Shown: in pieces, positions 55,629 through 63,985 of the stretch | Layout: each line of letters begins with the position of its first letter | How positions within the stretch are numbered: the first letter of the stretch is position 1 | Assembly (NCBI GenBank): GCA_020349245.1 | Contig: CP070764.1 | Span: 2,507,648 to 2,571,632 of the forward strand | Length of the DNA stretch: 63,985 bases | Direction of reading: 5' to 3' | Source: Chloroflexota bacterium | Lineage (GTDB): Bacteria; Chloroflexota; Anaerolineae; Anaerolineales; UBA4823 | Notes under the pieces: model-generated | The model's input: only the letters and a program-made list of their open reading frames with translations | Databases searched by the model: none | What the model was told of the DNA's origin: nothing | Position numbers and translations under genes: made by a program

Positions 55629-57089
55629 ATGAAACGGATTCTTATTCTCTTTGCGCTTTTCCTGTTTGCCGCCTCTCTTTTGGCAGCCACCTCAAAGGTT
55701 AGCTTGGCACAGACCGATACCACAAGTACAACTGAGGTAAGCACGCCAGCCCCGCCGACGGATGAAGTAAAACCGGATCAAACAAAGCCCCCGGGCGAAA
55801 AGCCTGCCACAACCCAGGTTGTCACCCCTACACCGAGCCCAACGCCAACATCGGCACTCGTCGCAGGCGTAGAAGAAGTGTTTGATCGCAAACCACTTTT
55901 TACCTACGAGGGACCAATCACTCGCTGGGTTTCTGATTTTGCAGCCAGGACAGGATTAGACGTTGTAAAAATTCTGGGATTGACTGTTGAAGATTGGATT
56001 AACCTGGGATTATCCGTCTTAATCTTCTTCTTGATTTATCTATCGGGGAATTGGGTCATTCACCAAGGACTTAAGCGGATTCTCAAGCGAACCGAGATTG
56101 AGTCTGTTGAAGCTTTTCTTGATCAAATCAGCCCTCAAATTAGCTGGTATGTAATCACGTTCGCACTACAGATCAGCCTGGCAAGGTTAAGCTTCCTGAG
56201 TTCAGGATTTAGAGTATTCCTCAATCAGGCTTTTTTTGTCGCTTACCTGACCATCACCACGGCATTCTTTTGGAAGCTGGTAATCTCCGTAACCCACATA
56301 CTACTGAGGCGCGGGAGAAGCGAAGAGGAAATCAAGCGTTTACGACCGGTATTCATGGTTATCAGGCGCATATCTGAAGGGCTGCTACTCATTGCGTATT
56401 TCTCGATTATGCTCAGCTACTTCGGCATCGATATCACCGCTTTCGCAGCCGCGCTTGGCATTGGTGGTTTAGCAATCTCACTGGCAGCCCAAGATACCCT
56501 GGCAGACGCTATCGCCGGTTTTTTGATCCTCCTGGACCAGCCCTTCCGAGTTGGGGACCGCATTGAAATCGCAGGCTTAGGAACCTGGGGAGATGTTGTG
56601 GAGATAGGGACACGCAGTACGCGGATTCGTACCCGGGATAACCGCCTGGTAATCGTTCCTAACTCTGCCATCGCTAAGGACCAGATCGTAAACTACACCT
56701 ATCCCGATCCAAGATACCGGGTGCAGATCGAAATTGGAATCGATTACAAAAGCAATCTCAAGCTAGCCCGAGAGACTGCAATCCAAGCTGTACGTAGCGT
56801 GGACGGGGTGCTAGCTGACAAACCCATCGATGCCCTATTTGTTGACTTTGGCGAATCAACGATCGTTTTCCGCATCCGCTGGTGGATCGACTCCTATATT
56901 GACACACGCCGCATGTTTGACAAGGTAAATGAAGCCCTTTTAAACGCCTTCCAAGAAGCAAATATCAAGATGCCCAACACCACCTTTGATATTCACCTCA
57001 AAGTGGACGAACAGGACGTCAAGCACTTCAATGAAGCTGTCGATCCAGCTCCGCAAAAAGGTGAGTCAAACGATCCTGCAGCTGAATAA
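55629..57089 (+). CDS. MscS-family mechanosensitive channel
   Basis: A 486-residue protein: signal peptide (1-25), a Thr/Pro-rich spacer (30-75) outside the membrane, then membrane spans near 120-140, 180-200, 205-225 and 255-270, and the MscS pore segment and beta domain (AAALGIGGLAISLAAQDTLADAIAGFLILLDQPFRVGD read from about 275). The pore helix has the Gly/Ala pattern of MscS. The cytoplasmic alpha/beta part runs to about 460. Functions in osmotic relief. TAAAAT at 55544-55549 may be its -10 box. Confidence 0.92.
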   Translation: MKRILILFALFLFAASLLAATSKVSLAQTDTTSTTEVSTPAPPTDEVKPDQTKPPGEKPATTQVVTPTPSPTPTSALVAGVEEVFDRKPLFTYEGPITRWVSDFAARTGLDVVKILGLTVEDWINLGLSVLIFFLIYLSGNWVIHQGLKRILKRTEIESVEAFLDQISPQISWYVITFALQISLARLSFLSSGFRVFLNQAFFVAYLTITTAFFWKLVISVTHILLRRGRSEEEIKRLRPVFMVIRRISEGLLLIAYFSIMLSYFGIDITAFAAALGIGGLAISLAAQDTLADAIAGFLILLDQPFRVGDRIEIAGLGTWGDVVEIGTRSTRIRTRDNRLVIVPNSAIAKDQIVNYTYPDPRYRVQIEIGIDYKSNLKLARETAIQAVRSVDGVLADKPIDALFVDFGESTIVFRIRWWIDSYIDTRRMFDKVNEALLNAFQEANIKMPNTTFDIHLKVDEQDVKHFNEAVDPAPQKGESNDPAAE

Positions 57090-57581
57090 CGGTCAGTTAT
57101 TGAGTGCAAATATATTCATGGTCGAGACGATAGAGCAATAAGAAATCAAACCGGAATAGAAAAAAATTCATTTACTCCAAAACCATTTTTCCTCTCCCCC
57201 AACCAACTTCCAGCAGAGACCCTAATCTTGCTGGGTAGTGTTTTTCAATTGCTGCCAATTTACTCAGGCTGGTTCCAGATTCCTAGTGATTGATTTCGTC
57301 CCTTCATGATCTTTCTCCATTTGCCCAGAAGCTCGAATCAGGAAGGATGATTGCAAACATAATGCCCGGATGGAAATTATCCTAGAACTATGCAGGTATA
57401 ATAATCCTCCCTTGGCCTAATAAAGAAAAGGCTGCATGATCCCCAAATTCGCTTTTTCCACTTGTGCTGGAATAGATGCGAGTCTTTGATCAGGAGTACC
57501 CTCACTGCTGAGGAAGGCCCCAGAAAGCTACCTCCTACCCAAGATTTCGCTTGGGCCAAATATTGAGCCAGGAGCAAGGAA
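57090..57581. other. Gap with one promoter-like box
   Basis: 492 bases; GTATAAT at 57396-57402 and the ribosome site of the next gene are all that is recognisable. Frames on the minus strand at 57377-57712 overlap the next gene and show no features. Confidence 0.4.
57397..57402 (+). promoter_or_regulatory. -10 element (GTATAAT)
   Basis: Perfect TATAAT preceded by AGG, 180 bases upstream of the TTG start at 57582. Confidence 0.35.
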
Positions 57582-58004
57582 TTGAGATTTCGACTTAGAA
57601 ATACCAAAGATCCTAGCCTAACTCTCGGATTAACCTCTTCAAGCTGGTTTGGAATCTTGACCCTGGCTGAAGAGTTTGGCTGGAATCCGATGGGTGCTGT
57701 CCCTCTAGGCAATCAAGAGGAGACAATGATCCTGGCTGGTCTTGGTTCTCCGCAGTTCAGGGACTCTGCAGGAGAGTATGGGAGCGATGAAGGGAGTTTC
57801 GTCCTTTTGGAGGATGCACTCAACCTGGCAGATGCCTTGGAGCGTGCCGTGCTCAATTATGAACCTCAATACATTCCCTCGCTTCAATACTATACAATGT
57901 TCGGAGATTACAATGGTTCATCCGGGCTGAAACCCGGCCTTGGAGCAATCCAGGGGGTGATCGAAATCTGCTACCTAGGGATGTTTAAAATAGAAAATTT
58001 TTAA
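57582..58004 (+). CDS. Conserved-looking hypothetical protein
   Basis: A 140-residue soluble protein with no recognised domain. The middle (LTLAEEFGWNPMGAV, then EYGSDEGSFVLLEDALNLADALERAVLNYEP) follows a pattern I associate with small uncharacterised proteins: an aromatic-ended helix near a GW turn, a variable linker and an acidic helix beginning EDALNLADALERAL. The start is TTG 57582 with GGAG at 57571-57574. The amphipathic helices and lack of low-complexity sequence suggest a real gene; there is no functional clue from the neighbours (two mechanosensitive channels). Confidence 0.5.
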   Translation: MRFRLRNTKDPSLTLGLTSSSWFGILTLAEEFGWNPMGAVPLGNQEETMILAGLGSPQFRDSAGEYGSDEGSFVLLEDALNLADALERAVLNYEPQYIPSLQYYTMFGDYNGSSGLKPGLGAIQGVIEICYLGMFKIENF

Positions 58005-58345
58005 TACCCTCTACAAGCGAGATTATCGGTTGGTTACCCACCTGCAGGAATGTTATCGCAAAAATTTGCCCTGATCAACCTAAATTATTTATGGCCTAGC
58101 CTCACAATCATCCTCAGCACATGCCGGGTCAGGCAGGATCGATCTGCTTTATATGGAAACAAATCAGGAAGATGCTAATGCCAAGATATTCTGCCTGTTA
58201 ACAAAAGAAGACTCCTCACTTTCCTGACTGCGTAAACAGCTGCAGGCCATATCCCTTCATCCGAATGCAGCGTTTATGTGCGATAATAAATCATCTCTTC
58301 CTAATATATTTTTCAAATCCATTTTATGCCGGAGGTAATATTGCC
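58005..58345. other. Gap before mscL
   Basis: 341 bases; no gene or hairpin recognised. A longer mscL frame from 58265 is not supported by a ribosome site. Confidence 0.4.
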
Positions 58346-58732
58346 ATGCTTAAAGAATTCCGTGATTTTGCAATGCGGGGCAATGTTGTCGATTTAGCTG
58401 TTGCGGTGGTGATCGGCACCGCATTCACTGCCATCGTTACTTCGCTGGTGGACGATATCATCATGCCTTTGGTGGGCGTGATTATCGGTGGAGTCAACTT
58501 CTCAAGTCTAGCGATCACTGTTGGCAATGCAAGCATTACTTATGGAAACTTCATCCAGGCGATTATTAATTTCTTGATTATTGCATTTGTCCTGTTCCTG
58601 ATCGTGCGCAGCATAAACCAGATGCAAGCCAGGCTGGCAAAGGCCGAAGCAGAAGAACCGCTACCCCCGCCGGAATTATCCACGGAGGAGCAGCTGCTCA
58701 CAGAGATCCGGGATTTGCTTAAAGAGAAATAG
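58346..58732 (+). CDS. mscL: Large-conductance mechanosensitive channel MscL
   Basis: A 128-residue Msc[32 protein letters not shown] contains the amino-terminal helix and pore-lining TM1; [15 protein letters not shown] follows and TM2 runs about 72-95, then a charged cytoplasmic helix. ATG 58346 is chosen because GGAGGT (58331-58336) precedes it; the longer form lacks such a site. Lies 1.3 kb after the MscS gene, so two osmotic valves share this region. Confidence 0.95.
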   Translation: MLKEFRDFAMRGNVVDLAVAVVIGTAFTAIVTSLVDDIIMPLVGVIIGGVNFSSLAITVGNASITYGNFIQAIINFLIIAFVLFLIVRSINQMQARLAKAEAEEPLPPPELSTEEQLLTEIRDLLKEK

Positions 58733-59421
58733 TCATCAATCTCCAACTCGACCCATTTCTGAATTAATTGGATGCCCGAGAGAATCCCTCTTTTACGCAG
58801 AATTATTACCTCCTGGACTGGATTCTGGCGGTTAATATTAATTTGAGGGAATGGAACCCTCGCCCCAATTAGACCCCAATTATTTTCCTCCGCAAGATGG
58901 TTCGCTTATCCGGTAAACGTGTTTGATTCAGCCCGCATACAAGGTTCCGTGCTGCAGGTGCTCGAGATGTTCAAGTATTCGCTGGGTTAATCAAAGCCGA
59001 ATTTTGCTATAATTAATCGACGTTTGTTCCTTTTCTCATTGTTGATGGGTTAGAATGAACGCCTTGCCCTATAAACTGGAGCAAGCAAGCAATCCACAGC
59101 CTGATCTTCGCCTCCATTTGCTTGATCCCCCTGTAGCTTTTCATAAAAAAAAGGAATTTTGCCAATATCACGGCGATGGGTGCGCGCATTGATCTAACAC
59201 TTGATCTGCGAAGCAGAACCGCTTACTTGGGAGCAATTGCTGTGTCTATTCTGGCTTGACGTTTCAATTGCCCACAACAATACGAACCACTCGGTGACTT
59301 ACTCAGAGAGCAGATAGGTTTTTTCAATTGATAAGGCTTGCAATGGCAGTTTATCCTCTCTTACAAATGCTAGTGGTTTAAAAAAAAGGTGCTTTATCCG
59401 CTTCAGAGATCGGGGAGAAAG
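58733..59421. other. Gap before the NHL-repeat gene, with one short frame
   Basis: 689 bases. TATAAT at 59008-59013 (preceded by GC). A frame of 45 codons at 59055-59192 ends FCQYHGDGCAH (two Cys, two His) but has no ribosome site; it may be a peptide or chance. Nothing else is seen. Confidence 0.35.
59008..59013 (+). promoter_or_regulatory. -10 element before the NHL-repeat region
   Basis: Perfect TATAAT, 409 bases upstream of the NHL gene start; the only one of the ten listed TATAAT boxes here not preceded by G. Confidence 0.3.
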
Positions 59422-61428
59422 ATGGCAATGGCTAACAAAAAATTCATATGCTTGGCCCTATTATTCTTGTTGATTAACGCAGGTACTGCTGCACAGGCAT
59501 CTATCCAAAATGATGCTTTGATAATTCCTCCCAGACAGGGCTACCCGTATAGAAGCGAGGCAAGTTACACTGCCCCATCTCAAAATTTTTTCTATTATCA
59601 GCGGACTTTTGGTAAGCTAAACGAAGCATATCCTGATGATCCCCAGCATCAGTATCTTAATACCCCATTTGGTATCGATGTAGATGTCAATGGAAATGTA
59701 TGGGTGGCAGAATCAAATGGCAATTTTATTGCGAAATATGCTCCCGATGGCACATTGCTACTTTCCATCGGCACGCCGGGAACGCAATCTATTGCTGATG
59801 AGAACCACTTCGTATATAGCCTTGAGGTTGCGGTTGACTCCTCCGGTAACCCCTGGGTTGTGGACAGCGGTTCAAACCGGGTGGTTAAATTCGATCCCCT
59901 CGGAAATTATTTAACTGACCTGGGTCAGCCAGGGCAAAGTGGAACTGGGAACTACCAATTCAACCATCCAACAGGAATCGCTTTTGACAGCACTGGGAAT
60001 ATATACATCTCGGACACCGATAATCACCGCATCCAGGTATTCAACCACAATGGAGTGTTTGTCAAGACCATTGGCGTGACCGGCGGGGTTGGCATGGACA
60101 ATAACCACTTCAATACTCCACATCATATCCATATTGACGAAAATGATTATCTATTTGTCACAGACACAACCAACCACCGGGTACAAATCTTTGATGAAAA
60201 CCACGAGTATGTGACCACCCTAGGTGTCTCCGGCGTGGCTGGCACAGACAACAGCCATCTCACCTACCCCAAAGGCGTTACTGCAAATTCATCCAATATT
60301 TATGTCGTTGACAGTGGATATCATCGCATCCAGATATTTGACAGGGCGACATTCAGCTATAAAAGCACACTCGGCAGGCAACCAGGTGATTATTCTTTTG
60401 ATTGGCCGGCAGACGCAGCCGTGGATCAGGCTGGAAACATCTATGTCGCTGACACCTTCAACCATCGCATCCAGAAATTTAACAGCAGCCTGGTTTTCCA
60501 GAAGACATTTGGCGTTTCTGACATCCCATACCTCTCCGATGGATACCACTTTAACGGACCATTTGATGTGGCAGTCGATGGTGACGGGAATATCGCCATC
60601 GTCGAAGGCTGGTGGTATGGGCATAGGCTGATTGTCCTTGAGCCGAACGGTACCCCGAAATTTATCATTGGTGAGCCCGGGGTTCCCGGCAGCGATAATA
60701 CCCACCTCAACGATCCTAATGGTGTGGCATTTGATACCAATGGCAAAATCTATGTAGGAGATTGCTGGAATCACCGGATCCAAATCTTCAGCAATTCCGG
60801 TACTTACCTCTCTACCTTGGGAACCGGGTATGGTCAAGGAAATTATCAATTCAACTGCCCGGCAGGACTCTCATTCGATCGCCATGGAAACCTTTATGTG
60901 GCCGATTCCTTTAACCACCGGGTCCAGGTATTTGATAACAACCTGGCCTATTTGAAAACTTTAGGAGTAACTGGTGAAGATGGCAGTAATAATAGTCACT
61001 TCAACTGGCCGCGCGATGTCGCCGTGGATCTGGCTGGAAACATTTATGTCGCTGACACATTCAACCACCGCTTGCAGAAATTCAACAGCAATTACGTATG
61101 GCAGATGACCCTTGGTGTTAGCGGTGAGTGTGGATTCGATTCCACTCATTTTTGTGAACCGATGGGGGTCGCTGTCGATGCATCTGGGAAAATCTATGCT
61201 TCCCAAAAATTCGGTGAGCGAGTACAAATCTTTGACTCGAGTGGAGCGTACCTTACCACGATTGGAGGTAGTTGGGGATTTGGGAATGGTCAACTTCGCG
61301 CTCCGGGCGGAGTCGAAGTAGACAATACCGGGAGCGTTTACATCGCCGATCTTGATAACCACCGCGTGCAGAAATTTGGACCCGGGAAATTGACATTCCT
61401 GCCATTTTCAGGGCGTAATTACCCGTGA
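59422..61428 (+). CDS. Secreted NHL-repeat beta-propeller protein
   Basis: A 668-residue exported protein: signal peptide (about 1-27, ending AAQAS), then twelve NHL repeats of 45-55 residues recognisable by the core phrase G-V-A-V-D-x-x-G-N-I-Y-V-A-D-x-x-N-H-R-I-Q-x-F (for example near residues 190, 330 and 545). Twelve repeats suit two six-bladed propellers. Such proteins bind other proteins or glycans or act as lyases; nothing catalytic is visible. No anchor follows. ATG 59422 is chosen over GTG 59389 because GGGGAG (59412-59417) precedes it. Confidence 0.88.
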   Translation: MAMANKKFICLALLFLLINAGTAAQASIQNDALIIPPRQGYPYRSEASYTAPSQNFFYYQRTFGKLNEAYPDDPQHQYLNTPFGIDVDVNGNVWVAESNGNFIAKYAPDGTLLLSIGTPGTQSIADENHFVYSLEVAVDSSGNPWVVDSGSNRVVKFDPLGNYLTDLGQPGQSGTGNYQFNHPTGIAFDSTGNIYISDTDNHRIQVFNHNGVFVKTIGVTGGVGMDNNHFNTPHHIHIDENDYLFVTDTTNHRVQIFDENHEYVTTLGVSGVAGTDNSHLTYPKGVTANSSNIYVVDSGYHRIQIFDRATFSYKSTLGRQPGDYSFDWPADAAVDQAGNIYVADTFNHRIQKFNSSLVFQKTFGVSDIPYLSDGYHFNGPFDVAVDGDGNIAIVEGWWYGHRLIVLEPNGTPKFIIGEPGVPGSDNTHLNDPNGVAFDTNGKIYVGDCWNHRIQIFSNSGTYLSTLGTGYGQGNYQFNCPAGLSFDRHGNLYVADSFNHRVQVFDNNLAYLKTLGVTGEDGSNNSHFNWPRDVAVDLAGNIYVADTFNHRLQKFNSNYVWQMTLGVSGECGFDSTHFCEPMGVAVDASGKIYASQKFGERVQIFDSSGAYLTTIGGSWGFGNGQLRAPGGVEVDNTGSVYIADLDNHRVQKFGPGKLTFLPFSGRNYP

Positions 61429-61506
61429 TAACCTAGACACGGTCGGTTCTAAACCACTCCTCAACTCAAAAAGACATTTCATAACCTGACAAAAGGAGGC
61501 CTGACG

Positions 61507-62229
61507 ATGACCCGTATCTCTTTATGGACACTGCTCTTCGCCGTTCTCTTCGTGGTTTTCTTTATCCTGCTCATATTATTCCGCATCCCCTTCCCTCCAT
61601 ATCCCCTGATGAGCTACCAGGATGCTTTCGACCTCCTGACACCGTTCGTGTTGATCCCGCTTTACTGGTATTTATTTAAACAGTCAGGAGAAAAGCCTCC
61701 CAGCCAGAGGCAAGCGATCGCTTTCATGCTCCTGGTAGTTTTCTGGGTGCAGGGCCAGGGTATGCACCTGGCGGCAAATTCGATCAACAACCTGATTGGA
61801 GCCAAATTTCCAGATGAGCTCGCCAGTGGCGCAGTGAGTGAAATCTCACAGCTCACCTATTTTTATGATGAATATCTGAGCCACTACCTGTGGCACATCG
61901 GGGTGCTCGGGCTGGCCGCACTGCTGATTTATCGAGAATGGCGCCAACCTGCCGGGCTACAAACGACCTGGTGGGCGGCCATCTTGGGGGGCGTCATCTA
62001 TGGTTTTACCCTCTTCATCATCACCAATGAGGGTCAGACTGTACCGATCGGTTTTCCCTTCGCCGCCCTGGTGACCGTTTTCGGTCTATTTTGGGGACCC
62101 AAAAAGTTCGGCACACAACCTTTACTGGCTTTTTTCTTTATTGCCTGCCTGGTTGCTTTTCTCTGCTACATCGGCTGGGGGCTCTATTGGGGAGCATTTC
62201 CAGAGTTCGGAGAAGTTGGGTTTCTCTGA
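61507..62229 (+). CDS. Polytopic membrane protein of unknown function
   Basis: A 240-residue protein with about seven hydrophobic segments (5-28, 40-58, 70-85, 130-145, 155-172, 178-192, 205-230). A polar loop at 90-125 (MHLAANSINNLIGAKFPD, then YDEYLSHYLWHIG) contains several His, Asp and Glu residues beside aromatic ones, which could be functional. I do not recognise the family. AAAGGAGG before ATG is strong. It ends convergently with the secreted repeat protein, sharing a bidirectional terminator. Confidence 0.75.
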   Translation: MTRISLWTLLFAVLFVVFFILLILFRIPFPPYPLMSYQDAFDLLTPFVLIPLYWYLFKQSGEKPPSQRQAIAFMLLVVFWVQGQGMHLAANSINNLIGAKFPDELASGAVSEISQLTYFYDEYLSHYLWHIGVLGLAALLIYREWRQPAGLQTTWWAAILGGVIYGFTLFIITNEGQTVPIGFPFAALVTVFGLFWGPKKFGTQPLLAFFFIACLVAFLCYIGWGLYWGAFPEFGEVGFL

Positions 62230-62407
62230 TCATCGGAGGGAAAGGTTTTAAAGATCCTACGATTGCAAGAGTTGAAGTAGAAAGTTGGCCACCAGCAATG
62301 CGCGCTTTCGGTGTGCAAAGAACCTCCCATACAACACTGCCATAGCCGAGGGAGACTGCTCTCCATAGTAATTTCCCTCCCATCAACTGGCAATAATTAT
62401 AAAAAAA

Positions 62408-62443
62408 GAACCGGCACAGTGATGCGCCGGTTCCAATTATTTT
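62408..62443. terminator. Bidirectional terminator between convergent genes
   Basis: Perfect 8-bp stem GAACCGGC (62408-62415) / GCCGGTTC (62426-62433). A run of A upstream gives a U-tract for the minus-strand gene; AATTATTTTT downstream serves the plus strand. Confidence 0.75.
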
Positions 62444-62474
62444 TGAGAATCTTTTCAGGTGATGATTGATTTCT

Positions 62475-63197
62475 CTATTTTACAATGGGGAACAAGATAG
62501 GTGTTTTTTCCGAATTCAGTTTTGCGTTGATCGATACCTCTGCACCTGCGGGAAGATCAACAGGTCCTAAGGTCATGCTGGGCAGGGGTGTACCATCGGT
62601 CAGGGTGACCGTGATTGTGTATGAGCCAGCCCGCAGCGAAGTGTTTACCACGTCGCCATACCTGAAATCAGGGATAGCCAAGGCGCCGTTGATGTAGACA
62701 TTCACGGGCAAGGCCTTGCTGAGCCCCAAGCGTCTGCCATCGATGCTGTGGCGAACTTTGACATCAAATGTGCCATCGCTGGCCATTTCTTCTATAGATT
62801 CAGTTGCCTTGACCTTCAAGACCGGGGTATCATTTTCTAGGCGGGCATTGATGGAGACATCTACGCCAGCGGGGATATTGACGGGACCTACTGTCATGCT
62901 GGGCAATGGGGTGCCATCTTTAAGGTAAACCGTGATCGTGTACCAGCCGGCTGGAAGGGAAGTCGAGATTCTTTCACCAAAGGTGAAGGTGGGAATTGTC
63001 AGCTGGCCGTTTACATAAACATCAACCGGTAATTCTTTATCCAGTCCAAGATCTTTCCCATTGATCAGGTGGGCGACATCCAGATTGAATTCGCCACTGC
63101 TAGCTTCGGCTTGCGGAGCACTGAATGCAGTTACGAACAATACTGCAGCCAGTATACCTACGATCGTCCAAGTTTTGGGGGTAAGAAGTTTCTTCAT
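62475..63197 (-). CDS. Secreted protein with two DUF4397-like repeats
   Basis: A 240-residue exported protein. Signal peptide 1-32 (KK, hydrophobic run, ending AEASS) followed by two copies of a roughly 100-residue unit: LDVAHLINGKDLGLDKELPVDVYVNG.. and VKVRHSIDGRRLGLSKALPVNVYING.., each ending in a TITV..DGTPLPSMT.GPV..PAG strand pattern. The phrase hLIdG..lG....LPV.VyiNG is DUF4397-like. Cell-surface adhesive or carbohydrate-related roles are guesses. AAGGAGA precedes ATG, and a textbook promoter lies upstream. Confidence 0.8.
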   Translation of the reverse strand: MKKLLTPKTWTIVGILAAVLFVTAFSAPQAEASSGEFNLDVAHLINGKDLGLDKELPVDVYVNGQLTIPTFTFGERISTSLPAGWYTITVYLKDGTPLPSMTVGPVNIPAGVDVSINARLENDTPVLKVKATESIEEMASDGTFDVKVRHSIDGRRLGLSKALPVNVYINGALAIPDFRYGDVVNTSLRAGSYTITVTLTDGTPLPSMTLGPVDLPAGAEVSINAKLNSEKTPILFPIVK

Positions 63198-63258
63198 GAT
63201 TTTATACTCTCCTTGCTAAGATTAGCGGGTTTATTTAGATTTATTTCTAATGGTGTAT

Positions 63259-63287
63259 ATATTACCAACTATTCAATGTTTTGTCAA
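63259..63287 (-). promoter_or_regulatory. Promoter of the DUF4397-like gene
   Basis: On the minus strand TTGACA (63287-63282), 17-base spacer, TAATAT (63264-63259); 62 bases upstream of the ATG. Confidence 0.65.
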
Positions 63288-63723
63288 GTATTTGCAACGC
63301 TTTTGAACATTAATGTTTCGTGAGAAATGCCAGGTGCGGATGTGGATATTTTCGATATTCGAATGAAACGAAAATATATTCGCTCATTGAACGCCTATCC
63401 CCATTCATGCGATTACAACTATTCGCCATGAAAGTCCATTATCTCGCTCTGGTTCCTTGAAGGAAAGTCCGATTCATTCAATTCAGTACGAACCCAATCT
63501 CGCATTCACCGCCAGATTCGTTGTTGCCACCAGAATTTGATTAATTAGATTGCCGGAAAAATTCAGGTGAGAATTTTCTGGAAACTCCCCCGCTCCTAAA
63601 TCTGAAATTATTGTTCCTTATATATAGCTAATTTCGGTAAAACTCTCAATCCGCGATGAAATCCTCCCGCTTTTCATATTTCTGAGTTGAATTTGGAGCC
63701 GAAATTCACGTTGAAGGGTTTAA

Positions 63724-63752
63724 TTGACATTAAGAAACTTATCATATATAGT
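63724..63752 (+). promoter_or_regulatory. Promoter of the last, truncated gene
   Basis: TTGACA (63724-63729), 17-base spacer, TATAGT (63747-63752), 44 bases before ATG 63796. Confidence 0.65.
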
Positions 63753-63795
63753 ATTTGATAACACCACCAGACAACTTCACTGCAGGAGGGGTACC

Positions 63796-63985
63796 ATGAA
63801 AACTTGCCGCTGGTTCATAGTTGGTTTTACCCTACTCCTTTTGTTGGTATTTATCCTTCCTCCCATTTCCACTAAAGCCAATTCTGAAGTTAATAATGAA
63901 AATTCATCGATTGAACCTGCGGTGATCTCAGAACCAGAAAGTCCGAGCGCGCTTATCACCTGGTTCACTCATGATGTGGATACTA
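63796..63985 (+). CDS. Secreted protein, amino-terminal part (cut by window edge)
   Basis: The frame is open to the window end; 63 codons are visible. AGGAGGGG (63784-63791) precedes the ATG. Residues 1-28 form a signal peptide (CRWFIVGF, hydrophobic run, ISTKA) and the mature start is Asn/Ser/Glu-rich. ALITWFTHDVD at the end is the first structured segment. The family cannot be told from this fragment. Confidence 0.7.
   Translation, partial: MKTCRWFIVGFTLLLLLVFILPPISTKANSEVNNENSSIEPAVISEPESPSALITWFTHDVDT

Larger units (their letters stand above)
63198..63795. other. Shared regulatory gap between two divergent secreted-protein genes
   Basis: 598 bases. It holds one strong promoter facing each gene and a 9-bp-arm inverted repeat (ATATTTTCG 63346-63354, CGAAAATAT 63369-63377) containing a smaller palindrome ATTCGAAT. 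No coding sequence seen. Confidence 0.55.

Overview
The window looks like a chromosomal segment of an anaerobic or facultative bacterium, most likely a member of the Chloroflexota (Anaerolineae-like). This placement is inferred from gene content: an HdrABC-MvhADG hydrogenase set, a fused ADP-forming acetate-CoA ligase, an F420-type nitroreductase-like protein, a tyrosine phenol-lyase and many NarL-type two-component genes, at roughly 50% G+C judged by eye. No rRNA, intact tRNA, IS element, phage gene or CRISPR array was seen. Coding density is moderate, with several 0.5-1.1 kb stretches that carry no convincing gene.

Layout. 1-13 kb: a row of mostly single-gene units: DUF6544-like fragment, MFS permease, F420/deazaflavin-type oxidoreductase, alpha/beta hydrolase, aminotransferase, SRPBCC-like and MOSC proteins, cytochrome P450, a 54-residue membrane peptide, GrpB-family protein, tyrosine phenol-lyase, pirin and a GYD protein. 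13.5-20 kb: a potABCD polyamine ABC transporter operon closed by a clear terminator and followed by an aldehyde dehydrogenase. 20-34 kb: DUF2269 membrane protein, nitroreductase, CysK-like enzyme with a cysteine-bearing tail (minus strand), transglutaminase-like protein, two tandem SLC13/RCK_C permeases, ADP-forming acyl-CoA synthetase (minus strand) and a HAD hydrolase. 34.3-40.3 kb: a signalling island with two NarL/NreB-type histidine kinases, two NarL-type response regulators, a stand-alone receiver and a cyclic-nucleotide-binding protein without a DNA-binding domain. 40.4-55.5 kb: one long plus-strand unit, hdrC-hdrB-hdrA-mvhD-mvhG-mvhA-protease-hypB-hypF-hypC-hypD-hypE. 55.6-64 kb: MscS and MscL channels, an NHL beta-propeller protein, a polytopic membrane protein, a secreted protein with two internal repeats and the start of another secreted protein.

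How the parts work together. The 15 kb hydrogenase unit encodes a cytoplasmic group 3c-type [NiFe] hydrogenase, an Hdr-type flavin/iron-sulfur electron hub and nearly all of the Hyp maturation factors; hypA is not in the window. HdrA is an unusual 1,499-residue chain: an HdrA core carrying a GltD/NfnB-like NAD(P)H:flavin module, joined to a second HdrA that has its own amino-terminal CHCG domain. This suggests that H2, ferredoxin, NAD(P)H and a disulfide-type site meet in one complex. Directly upstream lies a histidine kinase whose GAF domain has six cysteines, a candidate redox or iron-sulfur sensor, with its response regulator. Between that pair and hdrC is a promoter-like TTGTCA-N18-TACAAT sequence whose predicted start falls inside a 12-bp-arm palindrome, which may act as operator, terminator or both. 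Tyrosine phenol-lyase, polyamine uptake plus aldehyde dehydrogenase, and ADP-forming acetate-CoA ligase fit amino-acid or amine fermentation with H2 turnover; this last point is inference.

A recurring promoter signature is visible: nine of ten TATAAT hexamers listed in gaps are preceded by G (GTATAAT), often without a good -35 box, besides several classical TTGACA-N17-type promoters.
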